The notes below the pieces were generated by a model. The model worked only from the letters and a program-made list of their open reading frames with translations, searched no databases and was not told the DNA's origin. This document shows, one piece after another, positions 9,221-18,546 of a stretch of DNA of 64,000 nt (positions within the stretch are counted from its first letter, which is position 1; each line of letters opens with the position of its first letter). The stretch comes from Achromobacter xylosoxidans A8 (GTDB lineage: Bacteria > Pseudomonadota > Gammaproteobacteria > Burkholderiales > Burkholderiaceae_B), in assembly GCF_000165835.1 (NCBI RefSeq), contig NC_014640.1, positions 3,782,001 to 3,846,000 of the forward strand, written 5' to 3'. Both the position numbers and the translations under genes were made by a program.

Positions 9221-10507
9221 TCAATCGCCGAACAGCGTGGCCAGATCCAAGGCCTGCGCCATGGCCTGGTAGCCGGCATCGTTGGGATGCAGGTGGTCGC
9301 CCGAGTCATACGCGGCCAGCAGCCGCGCCGGATGCGCCGGATCACGCAGCACCGCGTCAAAATCCACCACCGCGTCGAACACGCCGCTTTCGCGAATCCA
9401 GCGGTTCACCTCCCGCCGCACCGCATCCTTCGCCGGGTTGTAGTGGCCCGACAGCGGCGTGCCGTGCAGCGAGCCTTCATACGGCGCGATGGTGCCACCC
9501 ACGATGCGCACGCCGCGCAGGTGGGCGGCCTCCGCCAGTTGCCGGTAGCCCTCGGTCAACCTTGCCGCCGTCATGGGCGCGTCGTCCGGCGCGAAGCCGC
9601 TGTCCGGCCAACCGATGTCATTGATGCCCATCATCATCACCACCGTGCGCACGCCAGGCTGCGACAGTACGTCGGCATCGAAGCGCGCCATCGCGTTCAC
9701 GCCCATCTTGTCGCCCCAGACCCTCGCGCCCGAAATGCCCGCGTTCGCCACGCCCATGCCCTGCGGCGCCAGACGGCGCGCCAGGAAGTCCGGCCAGCGG
9801 CGATTGGCGCCGGGCGTCGAGCCATTGCCATCGGTCAAGGAATCCCCAAACGCCACCACCACCGGCGCGCGCGACGGGCTCTCGACCCAGATCCCGGCCA
9901 GGAAGGCCCGGCCTTGCAGCGCCTGCGCATCCGGCAGCTCCGCCGCCGCAGTGGCATCGCCCCGCACCAGGGCGCCGGTCTGCTGCGCGCCCCAATGGAA
10001 GGTCGTCACCGGCGTGGCCTGCGGGAAGTAGAGGCTGACGGCCAGCTCGGCCAGCGCGGCTACCGGCAGGTCCACCGGATCGCTGACGACCTGCGCGCCC
10101 GGCGCCACCGTCACGCTTGGCCGACCGCCAAAGGCCAGTCCGCGGCTGGACGCCGGACTGATCTTTGAAGGGCCGGAGGCCAAGGCAACGCTGGCCGCCC
10201 CGATCTCCAGGGGCTGCGTGCCATAGCGGTTGGACAACACCACCCGCAGGCGCGGTCCGCCCACGCTGAGCATCAAGGTCTGGCGCAGCGTCTGGCCGCG
10301 CAATTCGGCCGGCATTTCCGTGGGCAGCACGAAAGAATCCTCCCACAGCGGTTGCGGGCTGGCGAACCAGGAACTGACCCAACTGGAACGCGCGGCATCG
10401 GCCTGAACAGGAGGCTGCGCGGCGATGGCGGCGGACGGGGCCAGGACCGAAAGGCCACCGGCCAACGCAACGGCCGAAACCAGGGAATGAAGATTGAAGC
10501 GATTCAT
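9221..10507 (-). CDS. Secreted SGNH/GDSL-type esterase
   Basis: A 428-residue exported hydrolase. A signal peptide is evident at the N-terminus (hydrophobic core VSAVALAGGLSVLAP then an Ala-rich cleavage region near residue 30). The SGNH blocks are all present in the C-terminal half: block I VVAFGDSLTDG (Ser near residue 222), block II GVANAGISGARV (Gly), block III MMMGINDIG (Asn) and block V DHLHPNDAGY (Asp and His near residue 405). The N-terminal 180 residues form a beta-rich accessory domain seen in GDSL esterases that act on polysaccharide or acyl esters. I start at MNRFNLHSLV because it begins the signal peptide. It is convergent with dnaE2 (16-nt gap) and divergent from a LysR gene. 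Substrate unknown. Confidence 0.88.
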   Translation of the reverse strand: MNRFNLHSLVSAVALAGGLSVLAPSAAIAAQPPVQADAARSSWVSSWFASPQPLWEDSFVLPTEMPAELRGQTLRQTLMLSVGGPRLRVVLSNRYGTQPLEIGAASVALASGPSKISPASSRGLAFGGRPSVTVAPGAQVVSDPVDLPVAALAELAVSLYFPQATPVTTFHWGAQQTGALVRGDATAAAELPDAQALQGRAFLAGIWVESPSRAPVVVAFGDSLTDGNGSTPGANRRWPDFLARRLAPQGMGVANAGISGARVWGDKMGVNAMARFDADVLSQPGVRTVVMMMGINDIGWPDSGFAPDDAPMTAARLTEGYRQLAEAAHLRGVRIVGGTIAPYEGSLHGTPLSGHYNPAKDAVRREVNRWIRESGVFDAVVDFDAVLRDPAHPARLLAAYDSGDHLHPNDAGYQAMAQALDLATLFGD

Positions 10508-10608
10508 GACGACTCCAGAAAAAGAGAAAGTGACGTCACGATAGGTTCTTCCCAATTTCACCGGTAGAACCCTAAACTGCATACCACTTCTTCCAAAAAG
10601 GAATGACC

Positions 10609-11544
10609 ATGGATACCCTGCGCGCCATGCGGGCCTTCGTCCGCGCCGTGGAGCTGGGCACACTGTCGGCCGTGGCCCGCGAACAGGCGCTGAGCCAACC
10701 GGCCCTGAGCAAGATCGTCGCCGCGCTGGAAAAGGACCTTAACGTGCGGCTGCTGGAACGCAGCACCACCCGCGTCGTACCCACCGAGCAAGGCAAGCGT
10801 TTCTACGAGCGCGCCACCCGCGTGCTGGAGGAATATTCCGAAGCCGTCGCCGACGCCCGCGGCCAGACCGAAAAGCCCGCCGGCTTCCTGCGCATCAACG
10901 CGCCCGTGGCGCTGGGCCAGTTCCGCTTGAATGCACTGGTCCGCAAGTTCCTGGACGAATACCCCGACATCCAGGTCGAACTGATCCTGAACGACCGGTT
11001 CGTGGACCTGGTGGAAGAAGGCGTGGACGTGGCGCTGCGCCTGGGCGGCAACCTGCCGCCCAACGCCATCGCGCGCAAGGCGGCCGAGTCGCCGCGCTAC
11101 CTGGTGGCAGCCCCCTCCTACCTGGCGCAGCGCGGCAAGCCCCGCGCGCCCCGCGATCTGGCCGCCCACGAATACGTGCGCTTTGCCTGGCTGGCCGCGG
11201 GCGACACCCTGGAACTGCACCAGGGCGCCACCCTCGCCACCGTCCAGACCCAGGGACGTTTCCGCGTCAACAACGCCCTGGCCATCCGCGAAAGCCTGGC
11301 CATGGGCGCCGGCATCGGCCTATGCCCCGCGTGGCTGGTGCAGGACCTGGTCGCCAGCGGCGAACTGCTGCGCGTGCTGCCCAAATGGAGCGCCACGCCG
11401 CAAGAGGCCTACCTCATCTACCCGTCGCGCCGTTACCAGTCGCTGCGCGCGCGGCTGCTGATCGACTTCCTGAACGACCGGCTGGCCCGCCTGCCCGGCA
11501 TGCAAACGCCTCAACCGCAGACGGCGCGGACCAGCGTCCGATAG
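10609..11544 (+). CDS. LysR-family transcriptional regulator
   Basis: DNA-binding regulator with the standard N-terminal winged helix-turn-helix (residues 1-60, LRAMRAFVRAVELGTLSAVA then SQPALSKIVAALEKDLNVRL) and a C-terminal periplasmic-binding-like effector domain. The length, 311 residues, is normal. Two ATGs compete: the one at 10603 touches the ribosome-binding site AAGGA (10598-10602), while 10609 has it at a proper 6-nt distance, so I chose 10609. It is divergent from the secreted esterase, which is a plausible target. Its 3' end overlaps the convergent M20 hydrolase gene by 34 nt. Confidence 0.9.
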   Translation: MDTLRAMRAFVRAVELGTLSAVAREQALSQPALSKIVAALEKDLNVRLLERSTTRVVPTEQGKRFYERATRVLEEYSEAVADARGQTEKPAGFLRINAPVALGQFRLNALVRKFLDEYPDIQVELILNDRFVDLVEEGVDVALRLGGNLPPNAIARKAAESPRYLVAAPSYLAQRGKPRAPRDLAAHEYVRFAWLAAGDTLELHQGATLATVQTQGRFRVNNALAIRESLAMGAGIGLCPAWLVQDLVASGELLRVLPKWSATPQEAYLIYPSRRYQSLRARLLIDFLNDRLARLPGMQTPQPQTARTSVR

Positions 11545-12659
11545 ATGTCGCGCGCGCCTTCCAGCTGCTCCAGCGCAATGGATTCGTCGATCGTGTGGGC
11601 ATCCTCTTCATTGCCCGGGCCCAATCCTATCGTCGGGATACCGCGGCGTCCGGCCGATTCCGACCCGTTGGTGCAGAATGCCCAGCTGCCCACCACCGGA
11701 TCCCGGCCGCTGGCGCTGACCGCCGTGCGCGCGGCCTGCAACAAGCTGGCCTCTGCATCGCAACGCCAACCCGGCAACCAGCGCGGCGGCGTGGCATGCT
11801 GCCCGGTATAGGTCGCCACCTGGTCCTCGCTGACCCGCAAGGTGAAATCGGACAGGCCATGGGCGGCCAGATGCCCGCGGATCTGCGCCAGCACGTCCTC
11901 CAGGCTTTCGCCCGACACGGTGCGCCGGTCAAAACGTATCGTCGTCGAAATCGGAATCATGGAAATCGACGGGTAAGGATGCGACACGATATCCGTCGGC
12001 ACCAGCAGCGCCTGGCCCAGCACCTCATCGTGCGGCAAAGGCAAGCTCTCCAGGACCGCCAGCGCCCGGGCTGCGGCATGCAAGGGGTTGACGCCGATGT
12101 GCGGCGTCGCGGCATGGGCCGGCTTGCCGTGGAAGGTCAGCAGCAACTCCACCCGTCCCTTCTGCCCCGCCTTGATCTGCAATTTCGAGGGCTCGCAGAT
12201 GACCACCGCCTGCGGTGCGCAGATGTCCAGCACCGAAGCCAGCGCATGCCCTTCGATGACTTCCTCCAGCACGCTGGCCGACACCGCCACGCGGCGCTTC
12301 AAGCCATCCCGCGCGGCCTCCGCCACGCCGCAAATCGCTGCGGCGATGCCACCCTTCATGTCGGTGCTGCCGCGCCCATACAGCCGTCCATCCCGGATCT
12401 CGGCGCCGAACGGATCGAAGCGCCACTCGCCCGCCACCGGCACCACGTCCATGTGCCCGTCGAACAACAGGGCCACGTCCGCATCCTCGGGGCCGATCAA
12501 TCCCAGCACCGAGCCATTGCTATCGGTCGTGACCGAACTGAAGCCCGCCTCCCGCATGGTCGCGGCCATCAGCGCCGCCATCTCGCCTTCCTTGCCCGAA
12601 AGGCTCGGAACCCGCACCATCGCCTGCGTCAATGCAACTACGTCCAGAGTCATCATCAT
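11511..12659 (-). CDS. M20 metallopeptidase/deacylase, ArgE/DapE/YgeY-like
   Basis: Zinc-dependent amidohydrolase of 382 residues, last gene of the six-gene operon that runs from 18532 down. Metal-binding motifs of the M20 family are visible: LLFDGHMDVVP (His and Asp, about residue 70), GRGSTDMKGG (bridging Asp), SVLEEVIEGHAL (catalytic and ligand Glu) and ICEPSKL. Proteins of this type remove acyl groups from amino acids; in E. coli the related YgeY is encoded beside diaminopropionate ammonia-lyase YgeX, as here. I infer that it deacylates an N-acyl diaminopropionate or similar compound. The stop overlaps the convergent LysR gene by 34 nt, and a 10-bp-arm hairpin separates it from the transporter upstream. 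Confidence 0.85.
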   Translation of the reverse strand: MMMTLDVVALTQAMVRVPSLSGKEGEMAALMAATMREAGFSSVTTDSNGSVLGLIGPEDADVALLFDGHMDVVPVAGEWRFDPFGAEIRDGRLYGRGSTDMKGGIAAAICGVAEAARDGLKRRVAVSASVLEEVIEGHALASVLDICAPQAVVICEPSKLQIKAGQKGRVELLLTFHGKPAHAATPHIGVNPLHAAARALAVLESLPLPHDEVLGQALLVPTDIVSHPYPSISMIPISTTIRFDRRTVSGESLEDVLAQIRGHLAAHGLSDFTLRVSEDQVATYTGQHATPPRWLPGWRCDAEASLLQAARTAVSASGRDPVVGSWAFCTNGSESAGRRGIPTIGLGPGNEEDAHTIDESIALEQLEGARDIYRTLVRAVCG

Positions 12660-12673
12660 TCCTGTCTGAGAGT

Positions 12674-12694
12674 GGCGGGCGCGGCGCGCCCGCC
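12674..12694 (-). repeat. Strong hairpin between the MFS and M20 genes
   Basis: GGCGGGCGCG (12674-12683) is followed, after one G, by its exact reverse complement (12685-12694). There is no T-run, so it is more likely an RNA stability or partial-termination element within the operon than an intrinsic terminator. Confidence 0.6.
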
Positions 12695-12714
12695 GATGTG
12701 GAGAGGCGCGACGC

Positions 12715-14046
12715 CTACCGGTTGACCAGGCTCTTCGGCACGCGATACACCAGCACCGCCCCGATCAGCGCGAAGCTGGCGAGGAAATACATGCCCCAGT
12801 CGGTCGAACCGGTCAGGTCCTTGATCCAACCGATCGCGTACGGGCTGACAAAGGCCGCCAACCCTGCGAACGAATTGATCCCGGCAATACCCGCCGCCGC
12901 GCTCTTGCCTTCCAGGAACGCCGTCGGCAGACTCCAGAACAGCGGCGAGCACACCATGCAACCGGCGGCCGCCACCGACAGCATGGCCACGGCCAACATC
13001 GGGTTATGGCTGAACAGCGTGCTCAGCGCCAGACCCGTCCCACCCACCAGAAAGGGCACGATCATGTGCCAGCGGCGCTCCCGCGTCGCGTCCGAATGGC
13101 GGCACACCAGCACCATCGAGATCACTGCGCATATGTTCGGCACCGCCGTCAGCAGGCCGATGTCCAGCAGCGACACCACGCCGGTGGAGCGGATCACCGA
13201 CGGTATCCAGAACGCCAGGCCGGACAGGCTGGACACCGTGCAATAGCAGATCAGCGCCATATGGACCACGCGCCGGTCCTTGAGCAGCGTCAGCATCGAC
13301 ACGTGTTCGGTCTTGGCGGTCTTCTCGCGCAGCAGGTTCTGGCCCAGCCGCGACTTCTCTGTGGTCGACAGCCAGCGCGCATCGTCGATGCGGTCATCCA
13401 GGTACCAGAACACCGCCAGGCCCAACAGCACCGAAGGAATCGCCTCGATGATGAACATCCATTGCCAACCAGCGAGACCATGCGTGTCATGGAAAGATTC
13501 CATCACCCAGCCCGACAGCGGCCCGCCCAGGATGCCGGCGAACGGCACCGCCGTCATGAACACCGCCACGATCTGGCCGCGCCGGTTCGACGGAAACCAA
13601 TAGGTCAGGTACAGGATGATGCCGGGATAGAAGCCGGCCTCGGCCGCCCCCAGCAGGAAGCGCAGGATGTAGAACTGGGTCGGCGTCTGCGTCAGGGCCA
13701 TGGCGGCCGAGATGATGCCCCACAGGATCATGATGCGCGCCAGCGTCTTCTTCGCGCCGATGCGGTGCATCAGCACATTGCTCGGCACCTCGAACAGGAA
13801 ATAGCCGATGAAGAAAATGCCCGCGCCCAGGCCGTACACCGTTTCGCTGAACTTCAGATCGTCCAGCATCTGCAGCTTGGCAAAGCCTACGTTCACCCGG
13901 TCCAGAAACGCCGCGATGTAGCACACCATCAAAAACGGCAGCAGCCGCCACGCCACCTTCCGATACAGCGCGTCATCCCGCGCCGCCAGGGGATCCTTGT
14001 CTGCGGCAACCGGAGGCGCCGCAATACTCTCGACTGACTGGTCCAT
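12715..14046 (-). CDS. MFS transporter, anion:cation symporter (ACS) family
   Basis: Inner-membrane 12-helix secondary transporter of 443 residues. The N-terminal signature WRLLPFLMVCYIAAFLDRVN and the loop AAEAGFYPGIILYLTYWFP are typical of the ACS family, which carries organic anions such as tartrate, phthalate, glucarate or N-substituted amino acids. A ribosome-binding site AAGGTG sits 5 nt before the ATG. It is the fifth gene of the RpiR-headed operon, 145 nt after the carbamoylase, and most likely imports the substrate of the pathway. The substrate cannot be read from the sequence. Confidence 0.88.
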   Translation of the reverse strand: MDQSVESIAAPPVAADKDPLAARDDALYRKVAWRLLPFLMVCYIAAFLDRVNVGFAKLQMLDDLKFSETVYGLGAGIFFIGYFLFEVPSNVLMHRIGAKKTLARIMILWGIISAAMALTQTPTQFYILRFLLGAAEAGFYPGIILYLTYWFPSNRRGQIVAVFMTAVPFAGILGGPLSGWVMESFHDTHGLAGWQWMFIIEAIPSVLLGLAVFWYLDDRIDDARWLSTTEKSRLGQNLLREKTAKTEHVSMLTLLKDRRVVHMALICYCTVSSLSGLAFWIPSVIRSTGVVSLLDIGLLTAVPNICAVISMVLVCRHSDATRERRWHMIVPFLVGGTGLALSTLFSHNPMLAVAMLSVAAAGCMVCSPLFWSLPTAFLEGKSAAAGIAGINSFAGLAAFVSPYAIGWIKDLTGSTDWGMYFLASFALIGAVLVYRVPKSLVNR

Positions 14047-14191
14047 ATTTTCACCTTGGGGTCTGTTTTTTTAGGCCGAACGCTCCCCTGCAGGCGCTCG
14101 GGGCGTCCGCATGCTGTTTTTTATGGGAAGGAAACGTCCGGACCGGTTATGCGGACGGTCTATCGACGGTCCGCGCTGGCCGCGCCGCAGG

Positions 14192-15145
14192 TCAGGCGGT
14201 TGCCGCCACCTCCGGCGCAGGTTCCACCGCGCCTCTGCGTTCCGTGATCAGGCCGTAAGCCTCGGGACGCCGGTGCCGGCCGAAATTGAAAGTCGTGCTC
14301 TTGTAGGACAGGCACAGGTCCAGGTCGCAGCGCGCGATCGCCAGCTCATCGCCCTTGGTCGAGCAGGCGGCCACGATCTCGCCCGACGGCGCGATGATGC
14401 AGCTGCCGCCTATCATCTCGCAGCCCTCTTCCTTGCCGGCCTTGGCCACGCCCACCACCCAGGTGCCGTTCTGATAGGCGCCCGCCTGCATCACCAGGTG
14501 GTTGTGGAACATGGACAGGTCGTCATGCTCGGGCGCCGGCGGATTGTGCACCGGCGTGTTGTAGCCGAGCAGAATCATTTCCGCGCCTTGCAGGCCCATC
14601 ACGCGATAGGTCTCGGACCAGCGGCGGTCGTTGCACAAGGCCATGCCCATCACGCCGCCAAAGCCGCGCCAGACATCGAACGACTCGCCTGGCTCGAAAT
14701 AGTGCTTCTCCAGATGCTGGAATGCGCGCCACGGCTCATGCTCGGCATGCCCAGGCAAATGCACCTTGCGGTACTTGCCGATGATGTCGCCGTTCTGGTT
14801 CACCAGGATCGACGTGTTGAAGCGGCGCTTGACGCCCTGCTCCACCGCCAGCTCCGCATAGCCCAGGTAAAAGCCTATGCCCAGCTTGCGCGCGGTCTCG
14901 AACAGCACCCGGGTCTGCGGACCGGGCATCTCGCTTTCATAGAACGCGTCGATCTCGGCCGGATCTTCCATGTACCAGCGCGGAAAGAAAGTCGTCAGCG
15001 CCAGTTCCGGAAAAACCACCAGCTGGCAGCCCATGGCATGGGCCTGGCGCAGATGCGCGAGCAGGCGCTCGACGACGTCGCGGCGTGTGTCGCTGCGCTG
15101 AATCGGCCCAAGCTGCGCGGCCGCGACATTGATGATGCGTGACAT
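14192..15145 (-). CDS. N-carbamoyl-D-amino-acid hydrolase-like nitrilase-superfamily amidohydrolase
   Basis: A 317-residue carbon-nitrogen hydrolase that removes a carbamoyl group from an N-carbamoyl amino acid, releasing CO2 and ammonia. It resembles Agrobacterium D-carbamoylase along its whole length (VVFPELALTTFFPRW, MPGPQTRVLFETA, GKYRKVHLPGH, CNDRRWSETYRVMGLQGAE, YNTPVHNPP). The catalytic triad is complete at Glu47, Lys127 and Cys171. An AGGAG ribosome-binding site precedes the ATG. It follows the L-carbamoylase/M20 gene by 18 nt in the operon. The neighbouring diaminopropionate lyase suggests the real substrate may be a ureido derivative of diaminopropionate rather than a hydantoin product; that is inference. 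Confidence 0.88.
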   Translation of the reverse strand: MSRIINVAAAQLGPIQRSDTRRDVVERLLAHLRQAHAMGCQLVVFPELALTTFFPRWYMEDPAEIDAFYESEMPGPQTRVLFETARKLGIGFYLGYAELAVEQGVKRRFNTSILVNQNGDIIGKYRKVHLPGHAEHEPWRAFQHLEKHYFEPGESFDVWRGFGGVMGMALCNDRRWSETYRVMGLQGAEMILLGYNTPVHNPPAPEHDDLSMFHNHLVMQAGAYQNGTWVVGVAKAGKEEGCEMIGGSCIIAPSGEIVAACSTKGDELAIARCDLDLCLSYKSTTFNFGRHRRPEAYGLITERRGAVEPAPEVAATA

Positions 15146-15163
15146 GTTCAGTCTCCTACGGTT

Positions 15164-16420
15164 TCATTGTTCTGCGAGTTCGAGCATCAGCTCTAGCAAC
15201 ACGCCGGCGCCCGCCTCGATATCCTGGTCATGCGTGAATTCGGCGACGTTGTGCGACAGCCCGCCCACGCTGGGAACAAACACCATGCCCGTCGGGCACA
15301 TGCGCGCCAGCATCTGGGCATCGTGCCCGGCGCCGCTGGGCAGCCGCCGCACGCGGTGCCCGCGGCTACGCGCGATGTCCTCGACCCGGCCGACGATGGC
15401 CTCGTCGAACGCCACCGGCGCAAAATCGGCCAGCACCCGATGGCTCAGTTCCACCCCTTCGTCCGCCGCAGCCTGCGCCGCGTACTTCATGCAGCGCGCA
15501 ATCGCCTCCTGCAAGGCCGCGCCATCGGTGTTGCGCAGGTCCAGCGTGAAGGTGGCGCGGTTGGGGATGACGTTGATCAGGTTGGGAAACAGATTGACCT
15601 GGCCAACAGTCGCCAGTTGCCCCGCCCCCAATTCGACGGTCAGATCCCGTGCAAAGCACGCGATGCGCGCCGCCACGATGCCGGCGTCATGGCGCAACGC
15701 CATTGGCGTGGTGCCGGCATGGTTGGACACTCCCCGCACGGTGAACTCGATCCAGTGGATGCCCTGCACCCCGGTCACCGCGCCGATGGTGTAGTCCTCA
15801 TGCTCCAGCACCGGCCCCTGTTCCACATGCAGCTCGACAAAGGCATGCACCTCGTTATTGCCTACCGGAGCCGTCCCGGCATAGCCGATGCGGGCCAGGT
15901 TCTCGCCCACCGTGGTGCCGTCTATACCGACCGTGGCCAGCGCATCCGCCAGCGCCAAGTCGCCCTGGAACACCAGGCTGCCCATCATGTCCGGCGCAAA
16001 GCGCGCGCCTTCCTCGTTGGTGAAGAACGCCACCGCTATCGACCTTTCAGTGACCACGCTCGCGTCGTTCAAGGCCGCGACCACTTCCAGCCCGGCCAGC
16101 ACCCCCAGGTTGCCGTCGTAGCGACCGCCGGTGCGTACCGTGTCGATGTGCGACCCTGTCATCACGGGCGGGCCGGCCTTGCGCCCGGCCCGCAGGCCCA
16201 CCACATTGCCTATGCCGTCCACCGTCACGGCCAGGCCCAGTTCGCGCATCCACTGCACCACCAGATCGCGTCCCTGCCGGTCCGCGTCCGTCAGCGCCAG
16301 GCGGCAGACGCCGCCGCCCTCGATGGCGCCGACCCGCGCCAGGTCGGCAATGCGGCGCAACAGGCGGGCGCCGTCGATCCGCACGGCCTCGCGGCCGGCC
16401 TCAAGCGTGGCGCCAGTCAT
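15164..16420 (-). CDS. Zn-dependent hydantoinase/carbamoylase-family amidase (M20 fold)
   Basis: A 418-residue metal-dependent amidohydrolase of the family containing N-carbamoyl-L-amino-acid hydrolase, beta-ureidopropionase and allantoate amidohydrolase. Seen motifs: GSHIDTVRTGGRYDGNLG (His and Asp ligands, about residue 95), FFTNEEGARF (catalytic Glu), ELHVEQGPVLE, NHAGTTPMALRHDAG and the C-terminal PSGAGHDAQMLA with its ligand His. Its ATG overlaps the lyase stop codon by 4 nt (ATGA), which implies coupled translation. With the D-carbamoylase-like gene downstream the operon has two different deureidating enzymes, possibly for two stereoisomers or two steps. Confidence 0.9.
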   Translation of the reverse strand: MTGATLEAGREAVRIDGARLLRRIADLARVGAIEGGGVCRLALTDADRQGRDLVVQWMRELGLAVTVDGIGNVVGLRAGRKAGPPVMTGSHIDTVRTGGRYDGNLGVLAGLEVVAALNDASVVTERSIAVAFFTNEEGARFAPDMMGSLVFQGDLALADALATVGIDGTTVGENLARIGYAGTAPVGNNEVHAFVELHVEQGPVLEHEDYTIGAVTGVQGIHWIEFTVRGVSNHAGTTPMALRHDAGIVAARIACFARDLTVELGAGQLATVGQVNLFPNLINVIPNRATFTLDLRNTDGAALQEAIARCMKYAAQAAADEGVELSHRVLADFAPVAFDEAIVGRVEDIARSRGHRVRRLPSGAGHDAQMLARMCPTGMVFVPSVGGLSHNVAEFTHDQDIEAGAGVLLELMLELAEQ

Positions 16421-17664
16421 ACCACAGCCTCGGCTTCGACTTCGGCGGCGCTCCGCCCGACGATGCGTTGATACAGTTCCGGGTCGGTCGCCCCTTCGCT
16501 GCCGAACACCAGCACGCGGCTGCCTGCGTCCAGGCCCAGCGCATCACGCACTGCCGGCTCGGCCAGCGCAGCAAGACAACCGGTCAGCCCAGCGACGGCC
16601 GATTCGCCAGCCACGATGGGCGCGTCGCCATACTTGCCGCCAGCCAATAGACGCACCGTCTCCAGCGCGGCCTCGTCGTCAACCGTCAGGAAAGCCTGCG
16701 CGCCGGGATGCAGCACCTCCCACGCCAGCAGCGACACTTCCCCGCAGGCCAGCCCGGCCATCACCGTATCCAGATCGCCATGCACCGCCACCGGCTTGCC
16801 GGCGCGGGCGCTCTCGTACAGGCAGGCCGCCTTGTCCGGTTCCACCACGATGAAACGCGGACGACGCTCGCCCAGCTGCTCCCAGAAATGCGCGCAGACC
16901 GCGGCAGCCAGCCCGCCCACGCCGCCTTGCAGGAACACGTGCGTCGGCAACTCGCCATCGCCCGCCTCGCGCAGCTGGCGCAATGCCTCGTCGGCCATCA
17001 CGGCGTACCCCTGCATCACGTCCTTGGGCACCTCCATATAGCCGGGATACGACGTATCCGACACCACATAACGTCCGAGCCGAGCCGCGTCTTCCGCCGC
17101 CTGCCGCACCGAATCGTCGTAATTTCCAGGCGTGCGCACAACCTGCGCGCCATATTGCTCAATCGCCCGCTTGCGCCCTTCGCTAACGGTCGCGTGGATG
17201 TAGATCACGCATAGGCAGCCAAAGCGTTGCGCGCCCCAGGCGACAGAACGGCCATGGTTGCCATCGGTCGCGCAGGTCACCGTCATGGCCTGGGTCAATT
17301 CCCGATAGCGGCCGGACAGCAAATCCTCGACCGACAGATCGTCACGCCCCAGCTTGGCCGCCAATTCCCGCAGCAATTGGCGACTGACGGCATAGGCGCC
17401 GCCCAAGGCCTTGAAGCTGCCCAGCCCGAAGCGGCCGCCCTCATCCTTGTACCGGATACCCGCCACGCCCGCGGCCCGGGCCAGCCCCGACAAATCCCGC
17501 AACGGTGTCGGCTGATAGCCGGGCCAGCGGCGGATCTGCGTCTCGGCAAGCGCATAGGCCTGGCCACCCAGCACGTCCAGCTGCCGTTGGCCATAAGGCG
17601 CGGCCGGCTCAAAAGCCGGGTTGGGCGCGTACTGCAGCCGGATGTTCGGAATGGGATGGTTCAA
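16417..17664 (-). CDS. dpaL: Diaminopropionate ammonia-lyase
   Basis: Fold-type II PLP enzyme of 415 residues (E. coli YgeX/DpaL). It cleaves 2,3-diaminopropionate (D and L forms in the known enzymes) to pyruvate and two ammonia. The PLP lysine is Lys85 in GLGSFKALGGAY; the Asn/Gly phosphate-side motif CATDGNHGRSVAWGA and the glycine loop FLQGGVGGLAAAV are also visible. The only well-placed start is TTG at 17664, preceded by GAGGAG at 6-nt spacing; no ATG fits. It is the second gene of the operon, 19 nt after the RpiR regulator and overlapping the next gene by 4 nt. It defines the end product (pyruvate) of the proposed pathway. Confidence 0.93.
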   Translation of the reverse strand: MNHPIPNIRLQYAPNPAFEPAAPYGQRQLDVLGGQAYALAETQIRRWPGYQPTPLRDLSGLARAAGVAGIRYKDEGGRFGLGSFKALGGAYAVSRQLLRELAAKLGRDDLSVEDLLSGRYRELTQAMTVTCATDGNHGRSVAWGAQRFGCLCVIYIHATVSEGRKRAIEQYGAQVVRTPGNYDDSVRQAAEDAARLGRYVVSDTSYPGYMEVPKDVMQGYAVMADEALRQLREAGDGELPTHVFLQGGVGGLAAAVCAHFWEQLGERRPRFIVVEPDKAACLYESARAGKPVAVHGDLDTVMAGLACGEVSLLAWEVLHPGAQAFLTVDDEAALETVRLLAGGKYGDAPIVAGESAVAGLTGCLAALAEPAVRDALGLDAGSRVLVFGSEGATDPELYQRIVGRSAAEVEAEAVV

Positions 17665-17683
17665 GTCAGTCTCCTCTTGGAAT

Positions 17684-18532
17684 TCAGCGATGCAAGTCGC
17701 CGTAGTGTTCGTGCAGGCGTTCTATGTTCTGCAGACGTTCGCGCGCGGCAGGTCCAAGCTTGCGAGCCAGGGCCGAGCACAGATGATTGATGACGCTGGT
17801 GGCGGCGACGTAGGAATCGAACACGGCCGCGCCGCTGTTCACGCATCGCAATACCAGGTCCGAGCGCGCGGGCAATTCGGTAGCGGTCGGATCGGTCAGC
17901 ACCACGACCTTCGCGCCTACCCGGTTCGCGTGTTCGACGATGGGCTTGAGCAGCGTGACGCGACGCCGGAAATCCATCACCAGCAGCACGTCGTCAGGCC
18001 CCAGGTCGGCCAGATCCTCGGCCAGGTTCAAACCCGCACCCGGCACCAACGCAACGCCGTCGCGCAGCTGCGTCAGCAAGGCCCAGGCGTACTGCGCCAG
18101 CACCCGTCCATTGCGAAAGCCTGCGATGCAGATGCGGCGAGCGCCGGCGAACAGCTCGATGGCCCGCTCCACGTCGCGGCTGTCCAGGCGCTCGAAGGTC
18201 TGCGCCAGGTTCTGCAAGTCCGTGGCCAGATGCTCCGCCAGCGCGTCGCCCGTCGCGTCCGGCGGGCGCACGCCCGCCATCTCGTACAGCGGCGACCCAC
18301 GATCCGCCTCGTCGCGCGCCTGCGCACGCACCTCGTTGAAATTTTCGTAGCCCAGACGCCGGAAAAACCGCCCCGCCGTGGCCTTGGACACGCCCGCCTT
18401 CTGCGCCAGCTCGGCGCCCGAATAGGCCGCGATATTGCCCAGGCACTCCAGGGTCACGCTGGCCAGCCGCTGCTCGCTGTCCGTGAAGCTGTCCTGCAGC
18501 GCGAGGATGCGCTCCTGCAACACCGAAGTCAT
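17684..18532 (-). CDS. RpiR/MurR-family transcriptional regulator
   Basis: A 282-residue regulator with an N-terminal RpiR helix-turn-helix (residues 1-80, AYSGAELAQKAGVSKATAGRFFRRLGYENFNE) and a C-terminal SIS domain (about 120-255, RICIAGFRNGRVLAQYAWALL and DDVLLVMDFRRRV). SIS domains normally bind phosphosugars, yet here the operon is for amino-acid derivatives. It is the first gene of the six-gene operon, and two copies of a TGAAACT-type palindrome stand directly before it, so it very probably controls its own operon. Confidence 0.92.
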   Translation of the reverse strand: MTSVLQERILALQDSFTDSEQRLASVTLECLGNIAAYSGAELAQKAGVSKATAGRFFRRLGYENFNEVRAQARDEADRGSPLYEMAGVRPPDATGDALAEHLATDLQNLAQTFERLDSRDVERAIELFAGARRICIAGFRNGRVLAQYAWALLTQLRDGVALVPGAGLNLAEDLADLGPDDVLLVMDFRRRVTLLKPIVEHANRVGAKVVVLTDPTATELPARSDLVLRCVNSGAAVFDSYVAATSVINHLCSALARKLGPAARERLQNIERLHEHYGDLHR

Positions 18533-18546
18533 GATGATCCCGTCTA

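Noticed and set aside
7522..9360. A 612-codon minus-strand open frame opposite dnaE2
   Set aside because: It is the antisense of a confidently assigned gene, Gly/Ala/Gln/His-rich, with no ribosome-binding site.
14047..14191. Possible hairpin (CGGAC/GTCCG with an inner GTC/GAC) between the carbamoylase and MFS genes
   Set aside because: The stem is short and interrupted by a mismatch; it does not stand out from the GC-rich background enough to be listed as a feature.
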